Shown one piece after another: positions 8,944-17,827 of a stretch of 21,387 bases of DNA (its first letter is position 1; the number at the start of each line of letters is the position of its first letter). The stretch lies in NCBI GenBank assembly GCA_003427395.1, contig BFEA01000505.1, forward strand, positions 518,381-539,767. Reading direction: 5' to 3'. The notes beneath the pieces are model-generated. The model saw only the letters and a list, made by a program, of their open reading frames with translations, did not search any database and had not been told where the DNA came from. The stretch comes from Chara braunii (taxonomy: Eukaryota; Streptophyta; Charophyceae; Charales; Characeae). The position numbers were made by a program, and so were the translations under genes.

Positions 8944-9745
8944 TCAGTAGCCCACAACTCCTAAGAATTGGCGGACTTCGGTAGCGTTGTGCAACGGAGT
9001 CGGCCAGTTCAAGAGTTTGTCTAACTTTACCGGGTCCGCTCGACGCCCTCTCGAATCACAGATGAACCCTAAAATCTTAACCGTCGAGACAACCCACCAG
9101 TTTTTCGTCCCACTGACCGTCAGGTTAGCTTCATCTAGCTGTTCAAGAACCACGTAGATGTCCGTTAGATATTGCTCTACGAATCTCCGGACGCCAGGAG
9201 CAACCTCCGTCTCATCTTTCAATACGGGCCCCTTTATCGGGAAGTCGTCTTGAAAGACCTCAACTTTTTCGGGAATGAAGTCTTTTAGGACAGCAACCAT
9301 AGCTCTCTGGAAGACCGCAACCCCATTGGTCCAACCCATGGCCACGACTATCATCTGTACTAATCCGAGCGGCGTGTGCATGGTAGTGAGGTGCCTATCC
9401 CTAGGATCTAGGGGTATCTCATCATAACCTGAAAATAGATCGCACACAGAGTAGATAAATCTCCCTACTGCTACTTCTATCAATAGATCAGCATGCGGTA
9501 TGGAACCTACATTCCGAATCGTAACCGCATTAACCTTCTGAAGGTCCTGAATCCACCGGATCTTCCCATTAGGCTTCCTTAATAAGAACCACTTATTCGC
9601 GTACACGCTATCAGACGATTCCGCCACGTGCGATGCCATCTTCTCCTCTAGAAAGGCGATTACTTCTTCCTTCTCCTTTTGTGCGAACTTCCACCCCGCA
9701 TCATTCCATGGAGTATGAGGGATTGTGTAGATTGTGTAAATCTGG
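8944..9745 (-). pseudogene. Reverse transcriptase domain
   Basis: The Ty3/gypsy RT blocks are clear and ordered: WFLLRKPNGKIR near the N-terminus, DLQKVNAVT, the catalytic SVCDLFSGYDEIPLD block, TPLGLVQMIV, MGWTNGVAVFQRAM, and the second catalytic block VFQDDFPIKG. The usual Y-x-D-D motif is therefore F-Q-D-D. The three catalytic Asp positions (one in CDLF, two in QDD) are retained. The N-terminal part extends upstream of the Met at 9639 to about 9735 (HTPWNDAGWKF). There it becomes out of frame with the preceding linker, in which a TAA at 9846-9848 interrupts. The domain ends in a TGA at 8944-8946 just after FLGVVGY, in the connection to RNase H. Confidence 0.93.
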
Positions 9746-10116
9746 CAGGTTTGGCATACCTAGGATCGATTCTTCCTCTTTTCGCATTACTAAAAGCTAT
9801 GACCTTATCATAAGTCTTAAGCACTTCTAGCACGCGCTTCTTCTCTTATTCCGTCAAATTCTCAACTCTTATGTCCATCTCCGCTATCCTTTCTTCTGTC
9901 AACCGTTGCAACTCCTTCATTTCTTTAATCTTCGTGGCGATCTCCTCCTCAAATATCCCATCTAGCGCAGATCGCTCTCGGGCTACCGCCGCCGGCTTAA
10001 CTTTCTGAACTACTGTCTTGTGCTTCTTTGGTCGTCCCCAGAGGGGGCTCCGCCCTTAAAAAAGACACAAAGATCATACCTCCAAATTCCTCATCCTCGG
10101 CCTTAGGGAAGGAGTT

Positions 10117-10800
10117 TTATCCCACAAGAATGCGATTACCTAAATCCTCGACTTCCACTATGCGCCCTTCTTCTTCTGTGAGCAATGCCCCATACTTCTT
10201 TTCGCGGAATCGCAAGGAACGACTCGCGAGCGTGACCGGCTTGCGGCCACCAGCTGCTAGGGCCGCTCTGTTCCTCGGATCATGAGGCGCGACTGTCTCT
10301 ATCATAGTCCGCCCACCACCCGGACGCTTAATAGAAAGAATATTGCTTCCGCTCGGTCGCTCTTTAGTAAACGCATGAACATGGCTTAACCACGTTCGCC
10401 CCAGTAGTAACTATGAACTGCAGTCCCTGACTGCGAAAACAGGCATCAACACGCGCAACCCTTCGACCTCAATGACCGCCTTGTGACAGACCCCAAAGAT
10501 CTTCTGCTTTCTTCCATCGGTTGTCTCGATCTCAAACAAGTAAGACCTGTCGAGGTCCAATCCTAATCGGACCGCGAACTTCTCGTCAATGATGACAGCT
10601 TCGCTGCCATTATCAATCAACCCATGGAGGACTACCTCATCATTGAGGAGAGTCTCTACTGTCCCACTCCCTAGAATGTAAAACTTGTCTGGAGGCACGC
10701 CTTCCATCCCATCCAAATACATTGTCGTTGCACGTTCTGCCTTAGCACATACTCCCGATACCGCTATTGCGCGCTCTGGTCCCGCACCCCGATGGGAGCG
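10117..10800 (-). pseudogene. Retropepsin-like protease region and protease-RT linker
   Basis: The aspartic protease signature is visible as LIDNGSEAVII, a variant of the usual D-S/T-G active site in which Asp is followed by Asn-Gly-Ser. The C-terminal retropepsin motif LLLGRTWL follows an in-frame TAG at 10411-10413. Retroelement proteases work as dimers and cut the Gag-Pol precursor. The frame remains open upstream of the Met at 10722 to about 10800, so that Met need not be the start. Downstream, a conserved linker runs to a TAA at 10117. Assignment rests on motif order and position; the DNG variant makes catalytic competence uncertain even before the stop codon. Confidence 0.8.
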
Positions 10801-10899
10801 CTGAACCTCACGGTCGTGTCACGCAGGATGTATTTCCGAAAAAGAACCGGTCACCACTCCGACCGTGCGCGCGTGCTATACCTCTCACAACGCCCTGCG

Positions 10900-12320
10900 A
10901 CAGGTCGGGACGTCGCGAGGTACAACTTACCTCTACCCGAGGGGCTGTCAACACCCTCAGGTAGGCGTATCCCTGCTGAGCTACCGACCCACATGCAAAG
11001 GCTTTTAGATGTCTTTGTGGAGGTAGGTCGGCCGAGGGCGTTTGCTCGATCGCTGTAGCGTAAAACGGGTACGTGCGGTAAGACGCCTAGAACTGACCCG
11101 TTAGATATTCAGGTCGAACTCTTAATAAGGCTGTCTACTTCCGCTATAGCGCAATGTACTATTTTTCTTGACAAATATCATTCAACCTGTTTTTCTACCA
11201 AAGAGCGTCTTATCTTTCTTAAGGGGTTAAGACTTAACTGAACATCAGGGTAATATGGAAGTTAAATTGGACACATAATGAATATAGAAGTATTACCGCC
11301 GAGAACCCTTCCCACTTTCACAAGTGCCGTGTGTCCGAGACTCTTCAACAGACCAGGTCCAGTTCAATCCAAATCACGCACAAATCAGACTTGCACAGAA
11401 TAATGCAAAGATAGTTCACATGCCATGCACTAACCACATCAACCATCAACCATTGACCTTGTCCCTCACTTTCCAAACCATGCATGACAGTCTTGTCTTT
11501 CCTGAGACGTAAGCCCAGCCCCCTCACATTTCTTCAAAGGACCCTTGAGAGTGACCAGGACCATTTAAGCAATGACCACATGTGACAGTTTTACTGATCT
11601 CAGGGTTTGACTTTAGAGGTGGATATCAAGTCAAAGGGGAAAAGTTGAATCGGTAACAACCGACCTGTTATCGAGTGATAAAAGAAAATTGAGTCCTTTA
11701 TGTAGGACTTCTCCTTCAATTGCAGTGGACCTAGCAAAAACCTGCACACACACACGTCAATAATGATTCAACATCCCCATTTGATTCCCACACAATGATA
11801 TCTAAGGATCAAACCCTTAGATCCGGTTTGTGAACTCTGGGATCAACATCCCAAAGTCTAACCCATAACTTTTATTTACCCTGAGTCATCTGTCACACCT
11901 CCTGCTTTTATTTTAAGGAGTTTTTTGCTTATGTCCTAAGTCGTCTCAGGGAAATTCACGTTTCCTTACTCTCAGTACTTACATTCTCTCTTTCGTGGAT
12001 AAACACACCCTTTTGTGCTTACGCGGTAATCTAACTGAAATCTACTCATGTTGTTTGGTGGTTTCTCCCTTAGGAGCCGACCAATGAACTAAGGCTACGC
12101 GGAACTCCTTTTCGTCTAATCCTTTTTCCTGCGGCATTCGCTTTCTTCTACGTTTGTTTCTAAAGAACCTTTGGGGTCGTCCCCGATGGAGCACTCGCTT
12201 TTTCCTTTTCTATTCCTCTTGTCCTGACATGCAAAAGTAGTAGCCTGATTCACCCGGGAATCTTCCACTACTTGATCAATCCCAAATATTCCGTTAGCCA
12301 GAAGAGTAGTCGAGTCGCCC
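10900..12320. other. Spacer between the two retroelement remnants, no gene seen
   Basis: The first ~120 bases may still belong to the 5' part of the minus-strand element (open minus frame to about 11020). From ~11160 the composition becomes A/T-richer, with no credible coding region; open frames near 11324-11527 are short and overlap each other on both strands. I looked for a 5' LTR copy matching 5730-6508 and did not find one by eye. Confidence 0.5.
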
Positions 12321-12323
12321 TAC

Positions 12324-12418
12324 GAGAGCACCGGATCAATGGTCGTTGTTAAGCTGAAGAAGCGTACCCCGCTAGAGTACCGGATCAAATGACTCTTGTT
12401 AAACTGAAAGCACGGGGT
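12324..12418 (+). repeat. 49-bp direct repeat, two diverged units
   Basis: gagcaccggatcaa followed by cttgttaa-like and ctgaa blocks at 12324-12372 recurs from 12373 as gagtaccggatcaaat, cttgttaa and ctgaaag, with an offset of 49 bases. The second unit ends a few bases before the integrase frame becomes recognisable, so the repeat sits at the truncation point of the plus-strand element. Confidence 0.72.
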
Positions 12419-12420
12419 AT

Positions 12421-12873
12421 GCTCCTGCGACCTTATGGTAAGGGAGACACGCCACATTTCCAATAGAAAGCTTCCTAAAAACCTGGCGGAGACAGGACCT
12501 TGAAAATGACTTGCCACTTGAAGAGTTGCTTGACATCCGAGCCAGACATGTCAGTGTCACAGAAGAAAGGGTTCAGGAAGCAGTCGAGAAAGTGGCTGAC
12601 AGTCAGGGAAAAGACAAGGAAAAATGGGACCTGCTTCCTCGCGTACGAACTGAGCCATTGGCAGTCGGGGACATGGTACTGTTGTATGACTCGTCCCTGG
12701 AGAAACAATGGTCAAGAAAGCTGGATAAGAGATGGTTGGGACAGTACAAAGTTCGACGTCAAGGGAATCATGGGGCGTATGAGCTGGAGGAAATGGATGG
12801 AACGCCAAGGCGAGACTGGGTTTCTGGATCCAGGTTGAAGAAACTCAGGACAAGAGATGAGGTGAGTCAATAA
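12421..12873 (+). pseudogene. C-terminal fragment of a Ty3/gypsy integrase
   Basis: Translation in the frame of 12511 gives LW-stop-GRHATFPIESFLKTWRR, then LPLEELLDIRARHV, GDMVLLYDSSLE, WSRKLDKRWLGQYKV and SGSRLKKLRTRDE. This matches, block for block, the integrase C-terminus of the minus-strand element (LWFGR, PLPIEF, REDLLEARTRQI, GDMVLLDD, SRKLANRWMGPY), but it is clearly a different family member. An in-frame TAA at 12439-12441 stands where Tyr or Phe is usual. Upstream of ~12421 the frame is lost, so the RT, RNase H and integrase core are missing. Read without splicing the frame ends at TAA 12871-12873; if the proposed intron is removed it ends one codon later at a TAA in the next exon. 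Confidence 0.88.
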
Positions 12874-13003
12874 CCTAAAAATAAGTCAGTTCAATCCTCC
12901 TTAAAAACCCTTGTGATTGCATCATTTGCAAACCTGATATTGTTACCCGACTGCTGACACCTTGTTGCATCTGCCACTTTCCTTGTTATTTTTCTGTGTG
13001 CAG
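12862..13003 (+). other. Candidate 142-bp GT-AG intron between integrase and gag
   Basis: The donor reads gatgag/gtgagt at 12862. The acceptor is a T-rich tract ending gtgtgcag at 13003, and a ctgac branch-point-like element lies at 12954-12958, about 45 bases upstream. The donor falls exactly after the Glu codon that nearly ends the integrase frame. The gag-like ATG at 13029 lies 25 bases past the acceptor. The signals are strong by consensus, but splicing is not demonstrated. Introns near the end of pol are known in some plant Ty3 lineages with a downstream ORF. Confidence 0.45.
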
Positions 13004-13028
13004 GCTTAATCCTGTAAAAGGAGCGGCA

Positions 13029-15306
13029 ATGACACGGAAGGGAGGGGTGGAGGGGCCTTGCAGGCCAGCTTCTGGCAGGGAACGGCGACAGGGATCACGG
13101 CGGATAACCAGGGACGCAGATGGAATGCCAATCTACAAGAAGGGGGACAATCTGAGGTTGTTCCTAAGGGAGTTCGAGGACCATGCGTTCAGGAGAGAGT
13201 GGGACACCCCGACCATGTTGTCCAGAGTAAATGGTATGGGAGAGTGTCAATTGAAGATTGAAGAGATTACCATCGACTGTCTGGGGTGGACGACATTTAA
13301 GACTGAAATGTGGGCTGAATATGGGGATTTGAGGAGAGACGAGATCGAGGATGATATCATCTTGGGACCAATCTGGAGGATTTTGAGGACAGCATTGCTC
13401 TGTGTGCTAAGAAGAAAGGGTGGAAGGAGGAGGAGAAACTGGAACAGGTAATGGCAAGGGTGGACCCCAGGGAGTATGAAAGTATGAAGAAGATCAAGGA
13501 GGAGTCAGATACTTAGGGAGGATTTCTTGTCGAATTCAGGAGAACCTACACCTTGGTTGTACAAAGATAAAAAAAGAGGGAGCTACTTCAGGAGTAGGGA
13601 TTGTGGATCGGGAGAAGAAGAGACAGACTAGAGAGAAAAGCTCCACAGGAGGTTGATGAGGATAATGTACCCCTTAAACAGGTGTTTGCCAGGAAAAGGG
13701 CAACAATTCAGAAGGAAGGTGGATCAGCAAGCAGGACCGCATGAATGCAAGAGAAGAGAAAAGGCAAGGAGAAGAAGCAAAGCAAAGAAGAAGAAGAGCG
13801 AGAGAGGGAACATAACATGATGAGAGAAGAAGAAGCGAAGAAGGAAGTGGAGGAGGTAGCAAGAGAAGAGCCTCAAAAGAGAAGAAGGAGAGGGAAGAAG
13901 AAGGGGGGAAGGAATCGGATACGATGAGTGGGAAAGGAGGGATGAAGGAAGTGAAGGAGATAGCAGAGGGGAAAAAGGGCGCGAAGGAGAATGAAGGAGA
14001 GGAAGAAGAAAGGAATCAAACAGAAAAGAAGACTGGAATGACGGCCGCTCAGAATCCTCTCAAGAAACCAGGATCAAGGAGGATGAACAAGGAAGAGAGA
14101 AAAAAAAAAAGAGGAAGAAGATAAGGAATTGAGGGACATAATGGTTGCATCAATGAAGGAAGGTGAGTTATCTGCAGATGCCCCTTTGGAGGAGAAACTC
14201 GAAATAATATTATTGATTGAATCAATCAGGGGCTCTAAGCTACGGTCAGACCTGGATAAGCTGATCCGGCTGCATGAACTGCTTCGGGATAACTGTGAGT
14301 GGTTCCTTGAAGGAGGAGTCGAGGTAGCCGAAAAATTGGAGGGAGCAGGAAGGAGCCAGAGAGGAAATGACGAGATGGAAAAATGGAGGCTTCGATTAGA
14401 GAGCTCCAAGAAAGGGTAAAAGAAAAGGAGGAATTACTCACTCAGGGAGTAGCAAGTCACATCCCTTAAATCCTGAGGGAGATCCAGAGATTGAGAAAAA
14501 GGGAAGAAAGCAGGGATGCACAATTGAAAAAGATGGGAAAAGAAGTGAAAAGCGTGAGGGCGGAAATGAGCAAGGTAAGGGAAGAACAACAAAAACTTGA
14601 GAAGCAAGTGGGGTTGTTGAACATTGCCCTGGATAGTAAGAGCAAGAAAGTGGAAAAAGAGAGGGTTGAACGAGAAAAGTTGGAGAGGGAAGTTGGCAAA
14701 CTGGAAGGGAAGGTCAATAAGCAGGAAAAGAAGATGGAGGCTGTCAGAAAAGTTAGTCAAGAAGGAGAAGCAGAGATGCCCACGAAAATAGTTGAATGGA
14801 ACAACGAACTGGGATTTGAGATCAGGAGTGTAACAGAGACACCTCATGCACCAGGACAAGGCCCAGGGGGAGTAAGCAGAGAAGTATTGGGACAAAGAGG
14901 GGAGAACAACGATCAACCTACTGTCATTTCAGCTTCTGCTAACAAGTTGGTTGAAATACTGAGATCTGACACTGTTGCAAGGTCTTCTAAGGAAGGCGAA
15001 TCAGGAGATAGTAAAAAAAGACCTTGTTCTGAGATGGTGGAAGTAGGTGGAGAGAAGGAGGCAGTGATTCTATGTCATTTTGCCAAAAAGCCAAGGAGTG
15101 ATGGCATAAAGTTGTGTTGGTATTGCATGGAAGGGATGCATCTGAAAGAAGAATGTCTAGGGTTTAAGATTGATAAGGAAAAGGGATTGGTAAAGTTGGA
15201 TGAGAACAAAAAGTTGATTGACAGGGATGAGAACCCTATTAAGAAGGCCAATGACGGATTCAAGGCTCAGTTATATAGGCAATTGAACCTTAGCATGATA
15301 GACTAG
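13029..15306 (+). pseudogene. gag: Degraded gag-like gene with capsid-like N-terminus, coiled coil and CCHC knuckle
   Basis: The N-terminus (ATG at 13029; the frame is open from 12996) has the retrotransposon gag pattern: GDNLRLFLREFEDHAF, RREWDTPTM, then WTTFKTEMWAEYGD. At ~13370 the sense moves to another frame (LEDFEDSIALCAKKKGW), which hits TAG at 13514. A Lys/Glu-rich region follows (about 13620-14120) with several stops and a frameshift at an A10 run near 14100. The segment 14129-14394 (PLEEKLEIILLIE, LDKLIRLHELLRDNCEWF) is intact. After another frameshift near 14395 and a TAA at 14467, a long heptad-like coiled coil runs to ~14760. A CCHC zinc knuckle (C-x2-C-x4-H-x4-C) lies at 15115-15156. 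Gag proteins build the particle and bind RNA. The length of ~2.3 kb is long for gag. It follows the integrase, which is not the usual order. Confidence 0.72.
14491..15306 (+). CDS. Longest open remnant of the gag-like gene: coiled coil plus zinc knuckle
   Basis: This 271-codon open frame, opened by a TTG codon, is the largest in the right half of the window. Residues ~1-90 are charged with Leu/Val spacing typical of a coiled coil (EEQQKLEKQVGLLN, REKLEREVGKLEGKV). Residues ~90-190 are Gly/Ser/Glu-rich linker. Residues 209-222 form the exact CCHC spacing (LCWYCMEGMHLKEEC), the nucleic-acid-binding knuckle of retroelement Gag. The rest (~50 residues) is Lys/Asp-rich and ends LNLSMID. The frame can be read back past 14491 to a TAA at 14467-14469 and, ignoring that, to ~14395. 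So it is a piece of a larger broken gene and its first codon is not a true start. Confidence 0.7.
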   Translation: MRKREESRDAQLKKMGKEVKSVRAEMSKVREEQQKLEKQVGLLNIALDSKSKKVEKERVEREKLEREVGKLEGKVNKQEKKMEAVRKVSQEGEAEMPTKIVEWNNELGFEIRSVTETPHAPGQGPGGVSREVLGQRGENNDQPTVISASANKLVEILRSDTVARSSKEGESGDSKKRPCSEMVEVGGEKEAVILCHFAKKPRSDGIKLCWYCMEGMHLKEECLGFKIDKEKGLVKLDENKKLIDRDENPIKKANDGFKAQLYRQLNLSMID

Positions 15307-15317
15307 GGGGAAAATAT
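15303..15317 (+). other. Purine tract after gag stop, possible polypurine tract
   Basis: aggggg followed by aaaa lies immediately after the gag TAG stop (15304-15306). A polypurine tract primes plus-strand DNA synthesis just inside the 3' LTR. Such a tract directly after gag would support gag being the last gene of this element. The tract is short and no LTR start could be verified to the right. Confidence 0.3.
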
Positions 15318-17078
15318 GTACCTTGACCTCCTATGTTTTTTACAACCACTCAAGCTTCTTTCTTTTCTCAAGCGAGACTTTGTACACTATGGGTGAAAAA
15401 TATAAAATAGGTGGGGTCTCATTTCTTGGGACATGATGACATACTTTAGCAGCAGAAGAGAGTCAACAAATTTTGAAACATTTTGGGATTAGCTCGACAT
15501 ATAGATTTTAGTGAATAGAGACAAAGAGACATGTGACTTGTACTTCATCCATCCTTTTTCTTTTTCTCTTTTTTTCAGGAGGGAGACCGTTTTTTCCTTC
15601 TCTTCCTTCTCTTGAGTCATATATTATTAAATTTATTTATGGGGTATGCCGGCGAGAGACACTTTCACTTTCACAACTGAGTTGGTCCAGTGTTTGGTTT
15701 TGTTTTGATGTAATGTGTATCTTTGAAGTCTGTACGAGCTGTATTATCAAGTCTTGAACTAGGATGCTCACAAAAACGCCTAAGTGTTCAAGAAGATAAA
15801 GTGCAATGTGACATGTACGATCCGAATGTGCTTTGACATTGTTGATGATTCTTCTATGTTTTGTCGCGTGCTGTTATTGTTGAGAAAAACCCTAAAAAGG
15901 GCGTGTGAGAAAGATAAAGGTCTTGATTCATTTGAGACCCTAAAAGACAGGGGAATGTATGTTATGAATGAAACGGTTGTTCTTTTCTGCAATCTGACAA
16001 GAGAAGGAGTCAAACAAATACTTTTATATTTTTTTTATGGATATTTGGTTGGTTTTTGCTGTTGGTTGAAAATCCCCGAGACGTGTGTCTGTCCAGCCTG
16101 TGATCGAGGTTTGGGCAACACGACCCCTAAGTGGCTCTGACGATGCCCCTCGTTCAGTAACATATGACAATCATAATATGTCATTTTTATTGGTTAAATT
16201 TTCTATATATATTTTTCAAAGAGGTTCATTCATCCAAACTGACGAGGGGATCCTTTGGTCAAATTGTTTTTATATATATGAAATGATCATCGTTCATCCA
16301 CTCTAGGTGGTCAGTCTGAGGGACTTGAAATTACCAAGCCTAGGGTGAAAAATTGGCATTGTTGGGATATAACCCCCAGCGTGGGCTGCTGACCAAGTAT
16401 AACCAGGCAGCGGGCCTTCCGATTACGGCCTAGGACCGAAACCTGAGAGGGGACCTCCTTAATGATGAAATTGGTTCAGGTAGATATCGGCGGGATCAAG
16501 AGTCAAGTCTAGAATGATAGGAGATTTTTATCCGGTATTGCGTAACCAATACGGGAACCATCGCTAAAAATAACAAACGCGGTGGGGCCGCAGTTTCGGT
16601 CTGATCAACCGGTTGTGGTGGGTTGAGGCCAAGGTCGCCGATCCCCTCGCATTAGACTTCGGGTGGGACGGTAAAACTTGATTGAGGTCAAGACCCACGT
16701 CCAAAAGAGTGGGATTCATTTTTTTCTAACTCCTCCCACACCCAACGAGATCCTGGCAATAAAGTCTAGAATTGGGGGGAGGAGCTATCATTGTCTTCCT
16801 TGGTGACCTCCGCAACTGTAGTACAGATCCAGTATGCCCACTTGGGGTTTATGGAAATAATCTTTTCTTGGGAATTGTCATTTTGGATATGTGGGAGACC
16901 CAGGTTAAAATCCTGGCAGTATGGACGCACCAAAGGGGACAGTGAGGGTCTCCAAACCGCAACTTCATCCAGGGGATCGGATTTTGACTACTTGTCGTGT
17001 CAGAAGGCCTTTCTTTGCATTTAGATTCCTCAGCAACGGGGACGTCGCTTAATGGGGTCTGGAAAAACTGTCGGAGCT
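15317..17078. other. Non-coding A/T-rich stretch, possible LTR or 3' sequence of the plus-strand element
   Basis: I see no recognisable protein; the longest frames (15784-16140 +, 15780-16013 -) overlap on opposite strands and have no motif. The stretch 15640-15770 is T/G-rich (ttttgttttgatgtaatgtg), like plant 3' ends. Near 16890-16912, gggagacccaggttaaaatcctgg looks like a tRNA T-arm with a 5-bp stem, but the rest of a cloverleaf is missing. Confidence 0.45.
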
Positions 17079-17131
17079 GATACCCTTACAAGGGTATCCG
17101 CTAATGATTTCATGGTCGACGCAGCGTCGAC
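17079..17131. repeat. Two adjacent perfect hairpins
   Basis: gataccctt (17079-17087) pairs with aagggtatc (17090-17098) around ac. gtcgacg (17115-17121) pairs with cgtcgac (17125-17131) around cag. Both stems are perfect. Confidence 0.82.
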
Positions 17132-17471
17132 ACCGACAGACAGACTGAAGACGGCTAAAAACGGGAAATGAGGCAAGACCCTCTGCTACTATGGTCGATA
17201 AAGTTTTTTCAGTTCAAGCGCCGAAACGCGACGTGCACACACTAGAGTCAGTGGTTAAAATTTTTTCGAATGTTCGTCTGCCTAGTCGTGACGGACGCGG
17301 AGACGGTTCAATGACCCTACGCGCAGCTTTGACCCGCGCGGAGGCTGGTTGGTAAATTAAACCGCCGACCACTGAGGCCGGAAGGTTAGTCTGACGAAAA
17401 GGGAGTCGCGCAGGATGCGACAACGACAACACTCCAAGTTAATAGGTTCCGGCTAAAGCATCCAAAAATGC

Positions 17472-17522
17472 GGTAGGGGGCGGGGAGAAAAGACATTGTA
17501 TTTTACCTCTTCCCCCCCTACC
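17472..17522. repeat. Long imperfect G/C-rich inverted repeat
   Basis: ggtaggggg (17472-17480) is the exact complement of ccccctacc (17514-17522). Pairing continues inward imperfectly through gggg-aga-aaa against ttttacctctt, leaving a loop of roughly ten bases around acattgta. Confidence 0.75.
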
Positions 17523-17726
17523 TTAAAAAGAGACGAAAAAGTAATATGCACCCCGGCCTTATGGCCAGGGTAGCTGAAGAAGGACACGTTGTCTGCCTTG
17601 CTAAAACGGCGGCAGTCGGTGCAGGCCTAAACTAGCCCTAGGAAGACAGGCCGTGGACATGTTATAATTAAAAGAACTTAGCCTACACTCTACTTATAGC
17701 GGAATAGCTCTTGTTTTAACCGAACT

Positions 17727-17827
17727 AGGAGCTAGCCCAATAGGTATAGGCGCGGATTATCAACGGACTGATCTAGGGAACGAATCCCTCCAGCCTTCGG
17801 GCTAACTCCTTTTTTTAAACAAGGAGT
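17727..17827. repeat. Nested inverted repeats followed by a T7 run
   Basis: aggagctagccc (17727-17738) pairs with gggctaactcct (17799-17810) at 11 of 12 positions. The second arm then overlaps another stem in which actcctt pairs with aaggagt just past 17817, across ttttttaaac. Inside the first stem, agggaacgaatccct has a T-arm-like form. A T run (17811-17817) could end an RNA polymerase III transcript. A small structured RNA or SINE relic is possible but unproven. Confidence 0.5.

Larger units (their letters stand above)
6761..10900 (-). pseudogene. pol: Degraded Ty3/gypsy pol polyprotein (protease-RT-RNase H-integrase)
   Basis: Read right to left, domains follow the classic Metaviridae order: protease, linker, reverse transcriptase, RNase H, zinc-finger integrase, integrase core and integrase C-terminus. 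The coding sense can be followed through only three frameshifts, near 10020, near 9740 and at about 7905. In-frame stops lie at 10411-10413, 10117-10119, 9846-9848, 8944-8946, 8563-8565, 8167-8169, 8140-8142, 8065-8067, 7586-7588 and 7538-7540, with one more (7906-7908) at the last frameshift. Six of the ten are TGA, four or five of them where an Arg CGA or Trp TGG codon fits the context. Upstream of the protease an open minus frame continues to roughly 10808-11020, but I see no gag zinc knuckle. The 5' LTR and primer-binding site were not found, so the element is 5'-truncated near 11.1 kb. It cannot encode a working polyprotein. Confidence 0.93.

Noticed and set aside
10900-12320. A 5' LTR for the minus-strand element
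   Set aside because: I could not match any part of this stretch to 5730-6508 and saw no tRNA-complementary primer site.
12500-12838. Second plus frame and minus frames over the integrase fragment
   Set aside because: They are out-of-frame shadows of the clear integrase C-terminal frame starting near 12421.
16890-16930. tRNA-like T-arm followed by gcacca
   Set aside because: No matching acceptor, D or anticodon stems upstream, and the loop lacks the usual TTC; most likely chance or a distant relic.
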